Source of the DNA: Anaerolineaceae bacterium
GTDB lineage: Bacteria; Chloroflexota; Anaerolineae; Anaerolineales; Anaerolineaceae
Assembly: GCA_003524305.1 (NCBI GenBank)
Contig: DQHW01000011.1
Coordinates: forward strand, 21,149-28,030
Length of the DNA: 6,882 nucleotides
Reading direction: 5' to 3'
A program made the translations under genes and the position numbers. This document shows positions 1 to 5,948 of this stretch, piece after piece. Below the pieces are notes generated by a model, which made no database searches, was not told the DNA's origin, and saw only the letters and a list, made by a program, of their open reading frames with translations. How positions within the stretch are numbered: position 1 is the first letter of the stretch; every line of letters begins with the position of its first letter.

Positions 1-1823
1 TCGGGATAATCGGCGCACCAGCCTGTGGTGGTCACCTGGCCGTAATCTTGTTGGGAGGATTGTTCATAGAAGGTGTTGGGGTCAAGATTGCGGACGGTAA
101 TTTCTACTCCCAGGTTTTTCTGCCACATATCGCTCAAAGCAGAAACAAGCGAGTCTGCGTAACTGCCGTATCCGCTGGTTGAAATGACAATCTCCGGGAA
201 GGCATCCACCGAGGCATATTTGGAATCGGTAATGAGCTGGCGGGCAAGGTCAGGGTCGTAGTCAAAACCTTGAAGTTCCTGACTGAATCCCGGGAGGGCG
301 GGCGGATAGATGCCTTTGGCAGCCACATCCGTATTCATCAATATGACATCCAGGTATTTTTCTTTATCAAAAGCGAGACTGAAGGCTTGCCTAACTTTTA
401 CGTCATCAAATGGCGCTTTGGTCACATCAAACTGCACATAACTGGTACACAGCGAAACACCTGAAAGCAATTCCTTACTTAGCGGTTCTGACGGGTCACT
501 GACCCGTTCAACATTGTAGTCATAAACACCAGCAATATCGATCGATCCTTCTTCGTAGAGTCTGAAGTCATCACCGCTATATAGATTGAAAACCACCATT
601 GGGATGGATGGTTTATCACCGTAATAATCTTCAAATCGTTCATAGACCATGGTTACCATCGACTCCCAGCGGGTCAAGACATAAGGACCTGTTCCATTTG
701 GCGTGCGGTACCATTCATTGCCGGACTCAACATTGTCACGATCAACAATATTTGCTGTGGGATAGATCAGCTTGTACAGGAAATAAGGTTTGGGGGCATC
801 AATGGTTACCTGCAAGGTATGTTCATCAATAACCTTCAAACCCGAGATGGAATCCGCCTTGCCTTCGTGCATTTCTTTGACCCCAACGATATCGCTCAAG
901 TAGGTCATGACAGTATCAGATTGGGTTTCAGGGTTGGCGGCTCGCTGCCAGGAATAAACCACGTCTTCGGCGGTAAAGGGTTTGCCGTTATGAAATATTG
1001 CATTGGGCTGCAGATGGAAGGTATAGACGGTGCCATCCGTGCTGACATCCCAGCCGGATGCAAGGGCAGGCACAACTTCGAGGTTCGGGTTAAAGGTGAC
1101 CAAACCCTCAAAGATCAGATAATCTCCTGATCCGTGGGTGGTGGCGGGATCGTACTCACGCGCGTTGCTGGATTCGCCTCCGCTCAACATCAGCACCTGG
1201 CTGCGGGGCATTCCATTTACCAGCGGCGAAGATAAAACAATTGAATCACGTATACTGTTGGATTCGCTATTCCAGTTACGAAAGTTTTCAGGATTGGAAT
1301 AGAGGACAAGCGTAATCGCCCGGCCAGCGTTTATCACAGTGGTGAGGCGAAGTTCCATGTCTCCATCCCATGAAGGATAGTAACCGGTTAATTGGGTGTA
1401 CCAGGCTTGTGAACCATCTGCAAGTGTGATCTCCTCATCCTGAATGAAGTTCATATCTTCCAAGCCTGCTGCCTGATTCTCTATAACCTGCTTTCCAACA
1501 GTTTCAAGCGAGTCGGCATCCTCCATAATGGTGGGCGTCAGGTAACCGAACCCCTCGTTATCTCCGATAGTGTAATCCTGAAAATAACCTCCATCCGCGG
1601 GGGCATCCACGGCAATAAAGCCATCCGGAATCATTATGGACAAACCGTATTCCTCGTTGATGTAGGTGTTTGATGCCACTTTGGATGCCACGTAAGCAGT
1701 TGCTGTTGAAAACTGAGCATAATCTGCATGAGTAGTAGTGATGGGTAATTCCTGTTTTTGAATTGTTGAACACGCCGAAACAAGCAAAACACATATCATT
1801 GAAACAATCATTAACTTCTTCAT
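1..1823 (-). CDS. ABC transporter substrate-binding lipoprotein, family 5 (peptide/oligopeptide type), partial at 3' end, with extra N-terminal domain
   Basis: Extracytoplasmic solute receptor of a peptide-type ABC importer. I translated the minus strand from ATG at 1823 to the window edge; 607 codons are open with no stop, so the C-terminus lies outside. Residues 1-18 form a lipoprotein signal (MKKLMIVSMICVLLVSAC, lipid-bearing Cys18). The family-5 binding domain begins near residue 209 and shows its hallmarks: a GW..S.DG..YTF strand followed by FHNGKPFTAEDV (277-288), NGTGPY (376-381), FDDVKVRQAFSLAFDK (472-487) and GWCADYP at the edge. Residues about 50-200 are not part of that family: they start YGLSIMIPDGF and end SNSIRDSIVLSS, which resembles PsbP-like/DUF1795-type lipoprotein domains (inference). 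The start overlaps the upstream peptidase stop (TAATG), with AAGGGAG seven bases upstream. Roughly 100-140 residues should be missing. The exact solute is unknown; no permease or ATPase gene is visible. Confidence 0.93.
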   Translation of the reverse strand, partial: MKKLMIVSMICVLLVSACSTIQKQELPITTTHADYAQFSTATAYVASKVASNTYINEEYGLSIMIPDGFIAVDAPADGGYFQDYTIGDNEGFGYLTPTIMEDADSLETVGKQVIENQAAGLEDMNFIQDEEITLADGSQAWYTQLTGYYPSWDGDMELRLTTVINAGRAITLVLYSNPENFRNWNSESNSIRDSIVLSSPLVNGMPRSQVLMLSGGESSNAREYDPATTHGSGDYLIFEGLVTFNPNLEVVPALASGWDVSTDGTVYTFHLQPNAIFHNGKPFTAEDVVYSWQRAANPETQSDTVMTYLSDIVGVKEMHEGKADSISGLKVIDEHTLQVTIDAPKPYFLYKLIYPTANIVDRDNVESGNEWYRTPNGTGPYVLTRWESMVTMVYERFEDYYGDKPSIPMVVFNLYSGDDFRLYEEGSIDIAGVYDYNVERVSDPSEPLSKELLSGVSLCTSYVQFDVTKAPFDDVKVRQAFSLAFDKEKYLDVILMNTDVAAKGIYPPALPGFSQELQGFDYDPDLARQLITDSKYASVDAFPEIVISTSGYGSYADSLVSALSDMWQKNLGVEITVRNLDPNTFYEQSSQQDYGQVTTTGWCADYP

Positions 1824-3178
1824 TATTTTGCTCCCTTCTGGCGTACGAGAATCATGATGACGATCAACAAAAGACAGTTCACCCCAATAATGACGAGAAT
1901 AAGAACCAGATGACTGTTCAACCAACCCACAATGCCTAGGCCAGTGTCAGAAGGTTGGGTTGCCTGGGTGACAATTGCCGGCTCCTGCGCAACAGGATCA
2001 TTCGTCACCGCCTGCGAATTAATCCCTTGAATGGGGATGATGGTGGGCACCGGTGTTGGATTCTGTAAGCGTTCTTGAGTGACTTCATCCAAGGCGGGTA
2101 ACGAATAGTAACCGCGCCATTCTGATTGAAAACCCGCCAGGTCAAACCCGTAGGCATGTTGAAGGCCTTCTCCTATCGAATCCCCTGCTTTGATACCTTG
2201 AAGCAGGTCAAGCATTTTATCTTTGCCATAGGTTTTGATCAGGTAATCCACCATGTAAAAAGACTGGCTATAAGAAAGGTCAGCGATGTTCGGATCTTCA
2301 GAAAAACCACCGGAAAGAACATTAAATGACATCAACGAGTTGGAATTTACATTCTGTTCAAAGAAATCCGCCTGATCACTGCTGGGACCTCCCTCGCCAT
2401 AGACAGCCAAACCTTCACTCAGCCAGGTCGGCGTGGAGCCCAGACATGAAAAGGTGTAATCGCCAACCAGTACGTGGGTCAGCTCATGCGCCTCAGTACT
2501 TAAGCCCCAAGTCAACTGCGAGGGATCAATACCGATAATAAGAATGTTATATTCCGGGTAGGCCAGCCCGCCGGTCCAACCTGGCTCATAGAATACGGCG
2601 TCGCGCATATCTTGCGTGGAAGAATATATGTAAAGATCAACCGGTTGATCGGGGAGCATGCCAATGTCTTCGTGCAGATGGTTCAGCGCCGCAACCGCTG
2701 CATTTTTTAAAGTGGAGGCGTATTCAGTATCATTTTCGTAATAATGAAAGCGAATCAAGCCATCTTCCAACAGCTTCCAATCATAAATATTATCCAGCCA
2801 CAGAATTTCTTGCTTATCGGTAAAATCAGATTTGCCCTGATTGTCAATGTATTCCCACTGCCACCAAATTGTAGTGCCGGGTGGTTCACCGCCGCTTTGA
2901 AGCATGTTCCATTCCCAGCGGGCATGGGCACTCGAACCAGTGGTGAACTCAGGATAAGCCAAAGCACTCACGGTGCCGCAGGAATCACGGTTGGTGCCGT
3001 AATGCAATTTGACCTGGGTAATATTATCCGCGGATTCGAGGTCAATCGAAAAAATGACGCTGGCGGGAAAGTTAAGTTCAGCGTCATTTTGAGTAACCGA
3101 TGCAGAAGAACTATGCAATCCTACAAAACCGTATGAAAACAATAAGAAAAACAACAGAATGGCTGTAATTTTTTTCAC
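1823..3178 (-). CDS. Membrane-anchored Peptidase MA-like gluzincin metallopeptidase
   Basis: Predicted zinc peptidase acting outside the membrane. From the GTG at 3178 it is 451 residues. Residues 1-27 look like a Sec signal (KKITAILLFFLLFSYGFVGL, then SSSAS). Residues 28-130 are a beta-rich, Ig-like segment, followed by the peptidase region. HELTH (H231, E232, H235) supplies two zinc ligands and the catalytic Glu, and WLSEGLAVY supplies the third ligand, E255, 20 residues after H235, as in Peptidase MA/gluzincin proteins. A Pro/Thr/Gln-rich linker (about 373-408) leads to a membrane helix (421-445) and a short basic tail, RQKGAK. The frame stays open to an ATG at 3277, but the added 33 residues would precede the signal peptide, so I prefer GTG; GAGGG lies just upstream with rather short spacing. 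It is first in an operon with the solute-binding protein. Substrate unknown; peptides are the natural guess. Confidence 0.88.
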   Translation of the reverse strand: MKKITAILLFFLLFSYGFVGLHSSSASVTQNDAELNFPASVIFSIDLESADNITQVKLHYGTNRDSCGTVSALAYPEFTTGSSAHARWEWNMLQSGGEPPGTTIWWQWEYIDNQGKSDFTDKQEILWLDNIYDWKLLEDGLIRFHYYENDTEYASTLKNAAVAALNHLHEDIGMLPDQPVDLYIYSSTQDMRDAVFYEPGWTGGLAYPEYNILIIGIDPSQLTWGLSTEAHELTHVLVGDYTFSCLGSTPTWLSEGLAVYGEGGPSSDQADFFEQNVNSNSLMSFNVLSGGFSEDPNIADLSYSQSFYMVDYLIKTYGKDKMLDLLQGIKAGDSIGEGLQHAYGFDLAGFQSEWRGYYSLPALDEVTQERLQNPTPVPTIIPIQGINSQAVTNDPVAQEPAIVTQATQPSDTGLGIVGWLNSHLVLILVIIGVNCLLLIVIMILVRQKGAK

Positions 3179-3264
3179 ATTCCCTCTTCTTTCTGTAATG
3201 ACTCGTTTTGAAAAGGACACTCTAAATTGTGCATTTATCCACCAATATTTTTCTATCAATCCTA

Positions 3265-3293
3265 ATTGTAACTGCATGCTCCAAATGAATGAA
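3265..3293 (-). promoter_or_regulatory. Candidate promoter for the peptidase/solute-binding operon
   Basis: Reading the minus strand, TTCATT (3293-3288) and TACAAT (3270-3265) are 17 bp apart. The -10 matches 5 of 6 consensus bases and the -35 only 3 of 6. A transcript would start near 3258, downstream of the ATG at 3277, which agrees with the GTG start at 3178. This rests on consensus matching only. Confidence 0.33.
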
Positions 3294-3302
3294 CCCTCGG
3301 AT

Positions 3303-3333
3303 TTGTAAAGAAATTGGAGTCAATGGTTATAAT
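3303..3333 (+). promoter_or_regulatory. Candidate promoter for the SH3-like lipoprotein gene
   Basis: A perfect TATAAT sits at 3328-3333, with TTGTAA at 3303-3308 as a possible -35. The 19-bp spacer is longer than ideal. A start near 3340 would give a leader of about 60 bases. It would also exclude the in-frame ATG at 3289 as the translation start. Confidence 0.42.
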
Positions 3334-3402
3334 AAGCAAGCAGGTATTGTTTTATCTACCCATTTCATAATTTATCCGCATCCCTTTCGTACAGGAGCAT
3401 TC

Positions 3403-4191
3403 ATGAAAAAATTTATCGGCATAACATCACTTACGGTCTTACTGGTACTGGTTCTGACTGGCTGTGGTTTGTTGGTTCCTAATGCAGTAACGCCGACCAT
3501 CGCACCCACCAACACTATTGCGGCTTTCCCGACAGAACCGGTGGTAGAAACCGAAATTCCGCTGCCCACGGCAATTCCTCCCACTGCCACTCCATCACCC
3601 ACTGCAACCCCCTCCACGATCGCCATGCTGAGCGCAGAAGTGACATTTGATAATTACAGTCTGCGCAGTGGACCCGGAAGGTTGTTTGAAAGGGTGAACC
3701 TCTATACAACGGGTGAGGTAATATCAATAATTGGCCGAGAATTCACCAATAACTGGGTTCTGGTAAAAACCAGTGATCATGCCATTGGCTGGATGAACCT
3801 GGTGGGATTAAAGCTTTACGGCGATCTTTTTTCACTCCCTATTTTCAAAGTGGATGATGCACAAATATTGTTTGGGCATGTTTATCTGCCGGGTAGAATT
3901 CCTGCGACCGGGATTGTAGTCTCAATGGCACCCAGTGATAATGACCTTTCTGAATCGTATGACACCAGCACCACAAATGCAGACGGGATGTGGGCACTTT
4001 ATTTGCCAGAAGACTCCAAAGGCAATTGGATCATCGGTCCAAACGCCTATACATGTGAAGTGTCAAATGCCGTGTTTCCTGACTCTGAAGGATGCACCCT
4101 GAACGGCAATCTGCCTTTAGCCCAGGAAATTACCCTGCCTTTCGCCACGGGACTGGCCATCGAGTTTGAGATTTTACCGTTGAACCCTTAG
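3403..4191 (+). CDS. Lipoprotein with Pro/Thr linker, bacterial SH3-like domain and C-terminal beta domain
   Basis: Surface lipoprotein of 262 residues; role unknown, possibly cell-envelope or glycan binding. The start ATG at 3403 is preceded by AGGAG with a 5-base gap and begins a classic lipoprotein signal (hydrophobic stretch, then LTGC, lipid-bearing Cys21). An in-frame ATG at 3289 would put 38 unrelated residues before the signal, so it is rejected. Residues about 27-74 are a Pro/Thr/Ala-rich spacer (PTAIPPTATPSPTATPS). Residues about 80-140 look like a bacterial SH3 domain: SLRSGPG, a middle GEVISIIGR strand, then NWVLVKT and GWMNLVGL. Residues about 156-245 (GHVYLPGRIPATGIVV, then TTNADGMWALYLP) resemble carboxypeptidase-regulatory-like folds, with Cys218 and Cys231 that could form a disulfide. 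It diverges from the peptidase operon and is closed by the hairpin terminator after its stop. Confidence 0.88.
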   Translation: MKKFIGITSLTVLLVLVLTGCGLLVPNAVTPTIAPTNTIAAFPTEPVVETEIPLPTAIPPTATPSPTATPSTIAMLSAEVTFDNYSLRSGPGRLFERVNLYTTGEVISIIGREFTNNWVLVKTSDHAIGWMNLVGLKLYGDLFSLPIFKVDDAQILFGHVYLPGRIPATGIVVSMAPSDNDLSESYDTSTTNADGMWALYLPEDSKGNWIIGPNAYTCEVSNAVFPDSEGCTLNGNLPLAQEITLPFATGLAIEFEILPLNP

Positions 4192-4223
4192 ATTATAAAA
4201 AGAGTAATGTAATCAAGTTTTGT

Positions 4224-4252
4224 AAAATATAGCCATTTAGGCTATATTTTTT
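4224..4252 (+). terminator. Rho-independent terminator of the SH3-like lipoprotein gene
   Basis: AAAATATAGCC (4224-4234) and GGCTATATTTT (4240-4250) pair perfectly over 11 bp around the 5-base loop ATTTA. The stem runs into six T's at 4247-4252. It lies 33 bases after the lipoprotein stop. The stem is AT-rich apart from a GGC/GCC core. The same hairpin is also unit 1 of the tandem array that follows. Confidence 0.8.
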
Positions 4253-4283
4253 GTTTATAGTCATATTGACTATTTTTTGTTAT

Positions 4284-4332
4284 TATAGTCATTAATAGCT
4301 GTTTTTTATAATTATAGCTATTAATGACTATA
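4284..4332. repeat. 17-bp perfect inverted repeat formed by array units 3 and 4
   Basis: TATAGTCATTAATAGCT (4284-4300) and AGCTATTAATGACTATA (4316-4332) are exact reverse complements, separated by 15 bases. One G-T and one T-A pair can extend the stem inwards. No T-run follows the right arm in either direction, so it does not look like a terminator. It lies 10 bp upstream of the -35 box of the downstream promoter, a fitting place for a regulator site. Confidence 0.8.
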
Positions 4333-4342
4333 CTAAAACAAC

Positions 4343-4371
4343 TTGATTATAGCCACTAACAACTATATAAT
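4343..4371 (+). promoter_or_regulatory. Promoter for the SatD-like/DUF3307 pair, inside the hairpin array
   Basis: TTGATT (4343-4348) and TATAAT (4366-4371) are separated by exactly 17 bp. This is the best consensus promoter in the window and points to the gene starting at 4427. Transcription would begin near 4378 and give a leader of about 49 bases. That leader would contain the sixth array hairpin (AAATAGT at 4376-4382, ACTATTT at 4391-4397). The -35 box lies in the right arm of the outer inverted repeat. Confidence 0.65.
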
Positions 4372-4426
4372 AGATAAATAGTTATTTTTTACTATTTTTA
4401 TTTATCATCAAGAAAAAAACTCAACT

Positions 4427-5110
4427 ATGACAAAGCCAAACAAACCCGATGAAAAGATGCATGCTGTTCTGACCGGAGATATTGTAAACTCTTCCAGTTT
4501 ATCAAGCGACAGGCGATATTATCTATACGAAACAATGCAAAACCTTTCTATTGCAGTAAAACAAAAATATCCGCTTGATGTGCCCCATGGTTTGGCAAAA
4601 TATCGAGGTGACGGCTGGCAACTGCTGGTTTCCCCTCCCAGAAATGCATTTGAAATCAGTCTCTTCATGCGAACTTTTATCCGATTTCATTTTGAAAAAG
4701 AAAAGTTGGACACACGAATAGCGATTGCAATTGGAAGCATTGATTTCGCACCAGATGATAATGTATCAGAAGGATACGGCATTGCATTCTCTGAATCTGG
4801 CAAATTGCTTGATGCGCTCAAAGAATATCGCATGGCTGTCACCCTAACCCAAAACACAAACCAAAATCTCAGCAAATTTGCCAATACATTAATCAGAGCC
4901 AGTGATGCTCTCATTTCAGCCTGGACCCCGGCCCAATGCCAGGCGGTGCACTTGGCGCTATATGGCTTGACCCAAAGCGGAATTGGCAAACGCTGGAAGT
5001 CAGGTGCGATAGCACAAGCATCGGTTGCCAACCATTTAAAATCTGCCAATTGGGAATTAATTAAAGAAATTTCATCTTTGTATGCTGACATTTTTAGTTC
5101 TCCAAGTTAG
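4427..5110 (+). CDS. SatD-family protein: cyclase-like fold with C-terminal helix-turn-helix
   Basis: Cytoplasmic protein of 227 residues matching the SatD family, named after a gene of the Streptococcus mutans sat acid-tolerance locus; biochemical role unknown. The N-terminal part reads like a class III nucleotidyl-cyclase/GGDEF palm fold: LTGDIVNSSSL with Asp18, a KYRGDGWQLLV hairpin with Asp62, RIAIAIGSID (97-106) and a SEGYGIAFSESGKLLDAL helix (114-131). Asp18 and Asp62 sit where cyclases hold metal, but activity is inference. Residues about 165-215 (WTPAQ, QSGIGKRWKSGAIAQASVANHLKSAN region) look like a helix-turn-helix, so DNA binding is plausible. No strong ribosome site precedes ATG 4427 (only AAGAAAAAAA). 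Met11 at 4457 is an alternative start that would place GDIVNS close to the N-terminus. The gene is followed 20 bases later by a DUF3307 gene, a pairing I recall from other bacteria. Confidence 0.82.
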   Translation: MTKPNKPDEKMHAVLTGDIVNSSSLSSDRRYYLYETMQNLSIAVKQKYPLDVPHGLAKYRGDGWQLLVSPPRNAFEISLFMRTFIRFHFEKEKLDTRIAIAIGSIDFAPDDNVSEGYGIAFSESGKLLDALKEYRMAVTLTQNTNQNLSKFANTLIRASDALISAWTPAQCQAVHLALYGLTQSGIGKRWKSGAIAQASVANHLKSANWELIKEISSLYADIFSSPS

Positions 5111-5130
5111 TTTATTTAAGGGGAAAACAC

Positions 5131-5883
5131 ATGAATTCTCCATTTTTTCAATTGACCCTTAGCTTATTTTTGGCACACCTGGTCGGCGACTTTTTGCTCC
5201 AGCCTAATTCTTTGGCGATAAGAAAAAAGAAATCCGTCTGGATGATGTCACTGCACAGCTTGATCAATGGCGCAACTGCTTATCTCATCCTCGCGAGTTG
5301 GAGTACATGGCTTGTGCCCTTGATTTTCAGCACGAGCCACTTTCTGGTCGATTTTACGAAATCCCGCTTTAAAAAGGATTCGCTCTGGTTGTTCCTTGCG
5401 GATCAAACCCTGCATTTAACCATTATCCTATTGCTGGTTGTGTTTTATTTACTTCCAAATAGCATCCTTTCTTACTGGTTCATGATGCAGCCAGAGCTTG
5501 CTTCAACAATTATGGTCATTCTATCCTCGCTAATATTGTTAACTTTTGCCGGCGGACTCTTTATTGGGTATTGCGTTCGTCCGTTTCAAGAACAGATCAA
5601 GGATTATTACACAAAGGTAAAAAAGGAACCGGTGGAAGGGCTGAAAGAAGGCGGAAAAATGATCGGTTGGCTTGAACGTTTGCTGATCTTTGTGTTTGTG
5701 ATCACAGGACAGTATGCCGGCGTCGGTTTCTTGATCGCAGCTAAATCCGTTTTTCGCTTTGGCGAGCTCAAGGAGAGTGAAAACCGCAAAGAGGCTGAGT
5801 ATATTATCATTGGCACTTTTATCAGCTTCTTGTTCGCCCTTGCTGTGAGTATAATTGCCAGACTGGCTTTGGGAATTAAGTAG
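5131..5883 (+). CDS. DUF3307 family polytopic membrane protein
   Basis: Integral membrane protein of 250 residues with about six or seven hydrophobic helices (around 5-19, 37-56, 60-75, 93-108, 124-146, 182-205, 223-246). The start is clear: AAGGGG lies 7 bases before the ATG. It fits the DUF3307 family by its N-terminal LAHLVGDFLLQ (His16, Asp20, Gln24), HFLVDFTK (His70, Asp74) and FLADQTLHL (Asp91, Gln92, His95). These are repeated His/Asp pairs in or near membrane segments, which suggest a metal site or proton path (inference). A conserved-looking late block, GKMIGWLERLLI (175-186), sits between a charged cytoplasmic loop (about 156-174) and helix 6. It is cotranscribed with the SatD-like gene 20 bases upstream and is probably its membrane partner. 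No function is established for the family as far as I know. Confidence 0.85.
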   Translation: MNSPFFQLTLSLFLAHLVGDFLLQPNSLAIRKKKSVWMMSLHSLINGATAYLILASWSTWLVPLIFSTSHFLVDFTKSRFKKDSLWLFLADQTLHLTIILLLVVFYLLPNSILSYWFMMQPELASTIMVILSSLILLTFAGGLFIGYCVRPFQEQIKDYYTKVKKEPVEGLKEGGKMIGWLERLLIFVFVITGQYAGVGFLIAAKSVFRFGELKESENRKEAEYIIIGTFISFLFALAVSIIARLALGIK

Positions 5884-5885
5884 TC

Positions 5886-5908
5886 AGGCACTAAGGCACT
5901 GAGGAATG
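5886..5908. repeat. Short octamer direct repeat after the DUF3307 gene
   Basis: AGGCACTA (5886-5893) is followed directly by AGGCACTG (5894-5901) and a weaker AGGAATGT. The repeat starts two bases past the stop codon of the membrane protein. It is short and could be chance, but a second, longer short-unit repeat also begins at a gene end at 6726. Confidence 0.4.
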
Positions 5909-5948
5909 TATATCTTTTTCGATTTATGATATTTGTGAGGAACCTCCA

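Larger units (their letters stand above)
4210..4349. repeat. Outer 10-bp inverted repeat enclosing array units 1-4
   Basis: TAATCAAGTT (4210-4219) and AACTTGATTA (4340-4349) are exact reverse complements 120 bp apart, just outside the first four array units. No flanking target-site duplication is visible. With such AT-rich DNA a chance match is possible, so the reading as the ends of a small palindromic element is only a suggestion. Confidence 0.4.
4228..4406. repeat. Tandem array of six degenerate ~28-bp hairpin units (TATAGYCA family)
   Basis: Units begin with TATAGCCA at 4228, TATAGTCA at 4256, TATAGTCA at 4284, TATAGCTA at 4313, TATAGCCA at 4348 and AATAGTTA at 4377. The spacings are 28, 28, 29, 35 and 29 bases. 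Most units carry an inverted copy of their first word shortly after it: unit 1 TATAGCC/GGCTATA, unit 2 ATAGTCA/TGACTAT with a 3-base loop, unit 6 AAATAGT/ACTATTT. Several then run into five or more T's. Nothing in the array codes for protein. It could be a slippage-amplified terminator, a multi-site operator, or a small mobile-element remnant; the sequence does not decide between these. Confidence 0.72.

Noticed and set aside
819..1130. 103-residue plus-strand open frame
   Set aside because: It lies inside the solute-binding protein gene, whose minus-strand translation is uninterrupted and full of family motifs.
2744..3136. 130-residue plus-strand open frame
   Set aside because: It is entirely antisense to the peptidase gene, has no clear ribosome site and shows no recognisable domain.
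3289..3402. Longer start of the SH3-like lipoprotein at ATG 3289
   Set aside because: It would place 38 residues before a complete lipoprotein signal, while ATG 3403 has AGGAG at good spacing; a TATAAT lies inside the extra stretch.
4284..4332. 17-bp inverted repeat as a second terminator
   Set aside because: No T-run follows the stem on either strand, and the lipoprotein gene already has a terminator at 4224-4252.
4210..4349. Outer inverted repeat as a mobile element with terminal repeats
   Set aside because: The arms are only 10 bp, no target duplication flanks them, and array units 5-6 continue outside, so the mobile-element reading is not supported.
4228..4406. CRISPR-like array because of regular ~28-bp spacing
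   Set aside because: There are no conserved repeats alternating with unique spacers; each whole unit is a degenerate copy, and no cas gene is nearby.
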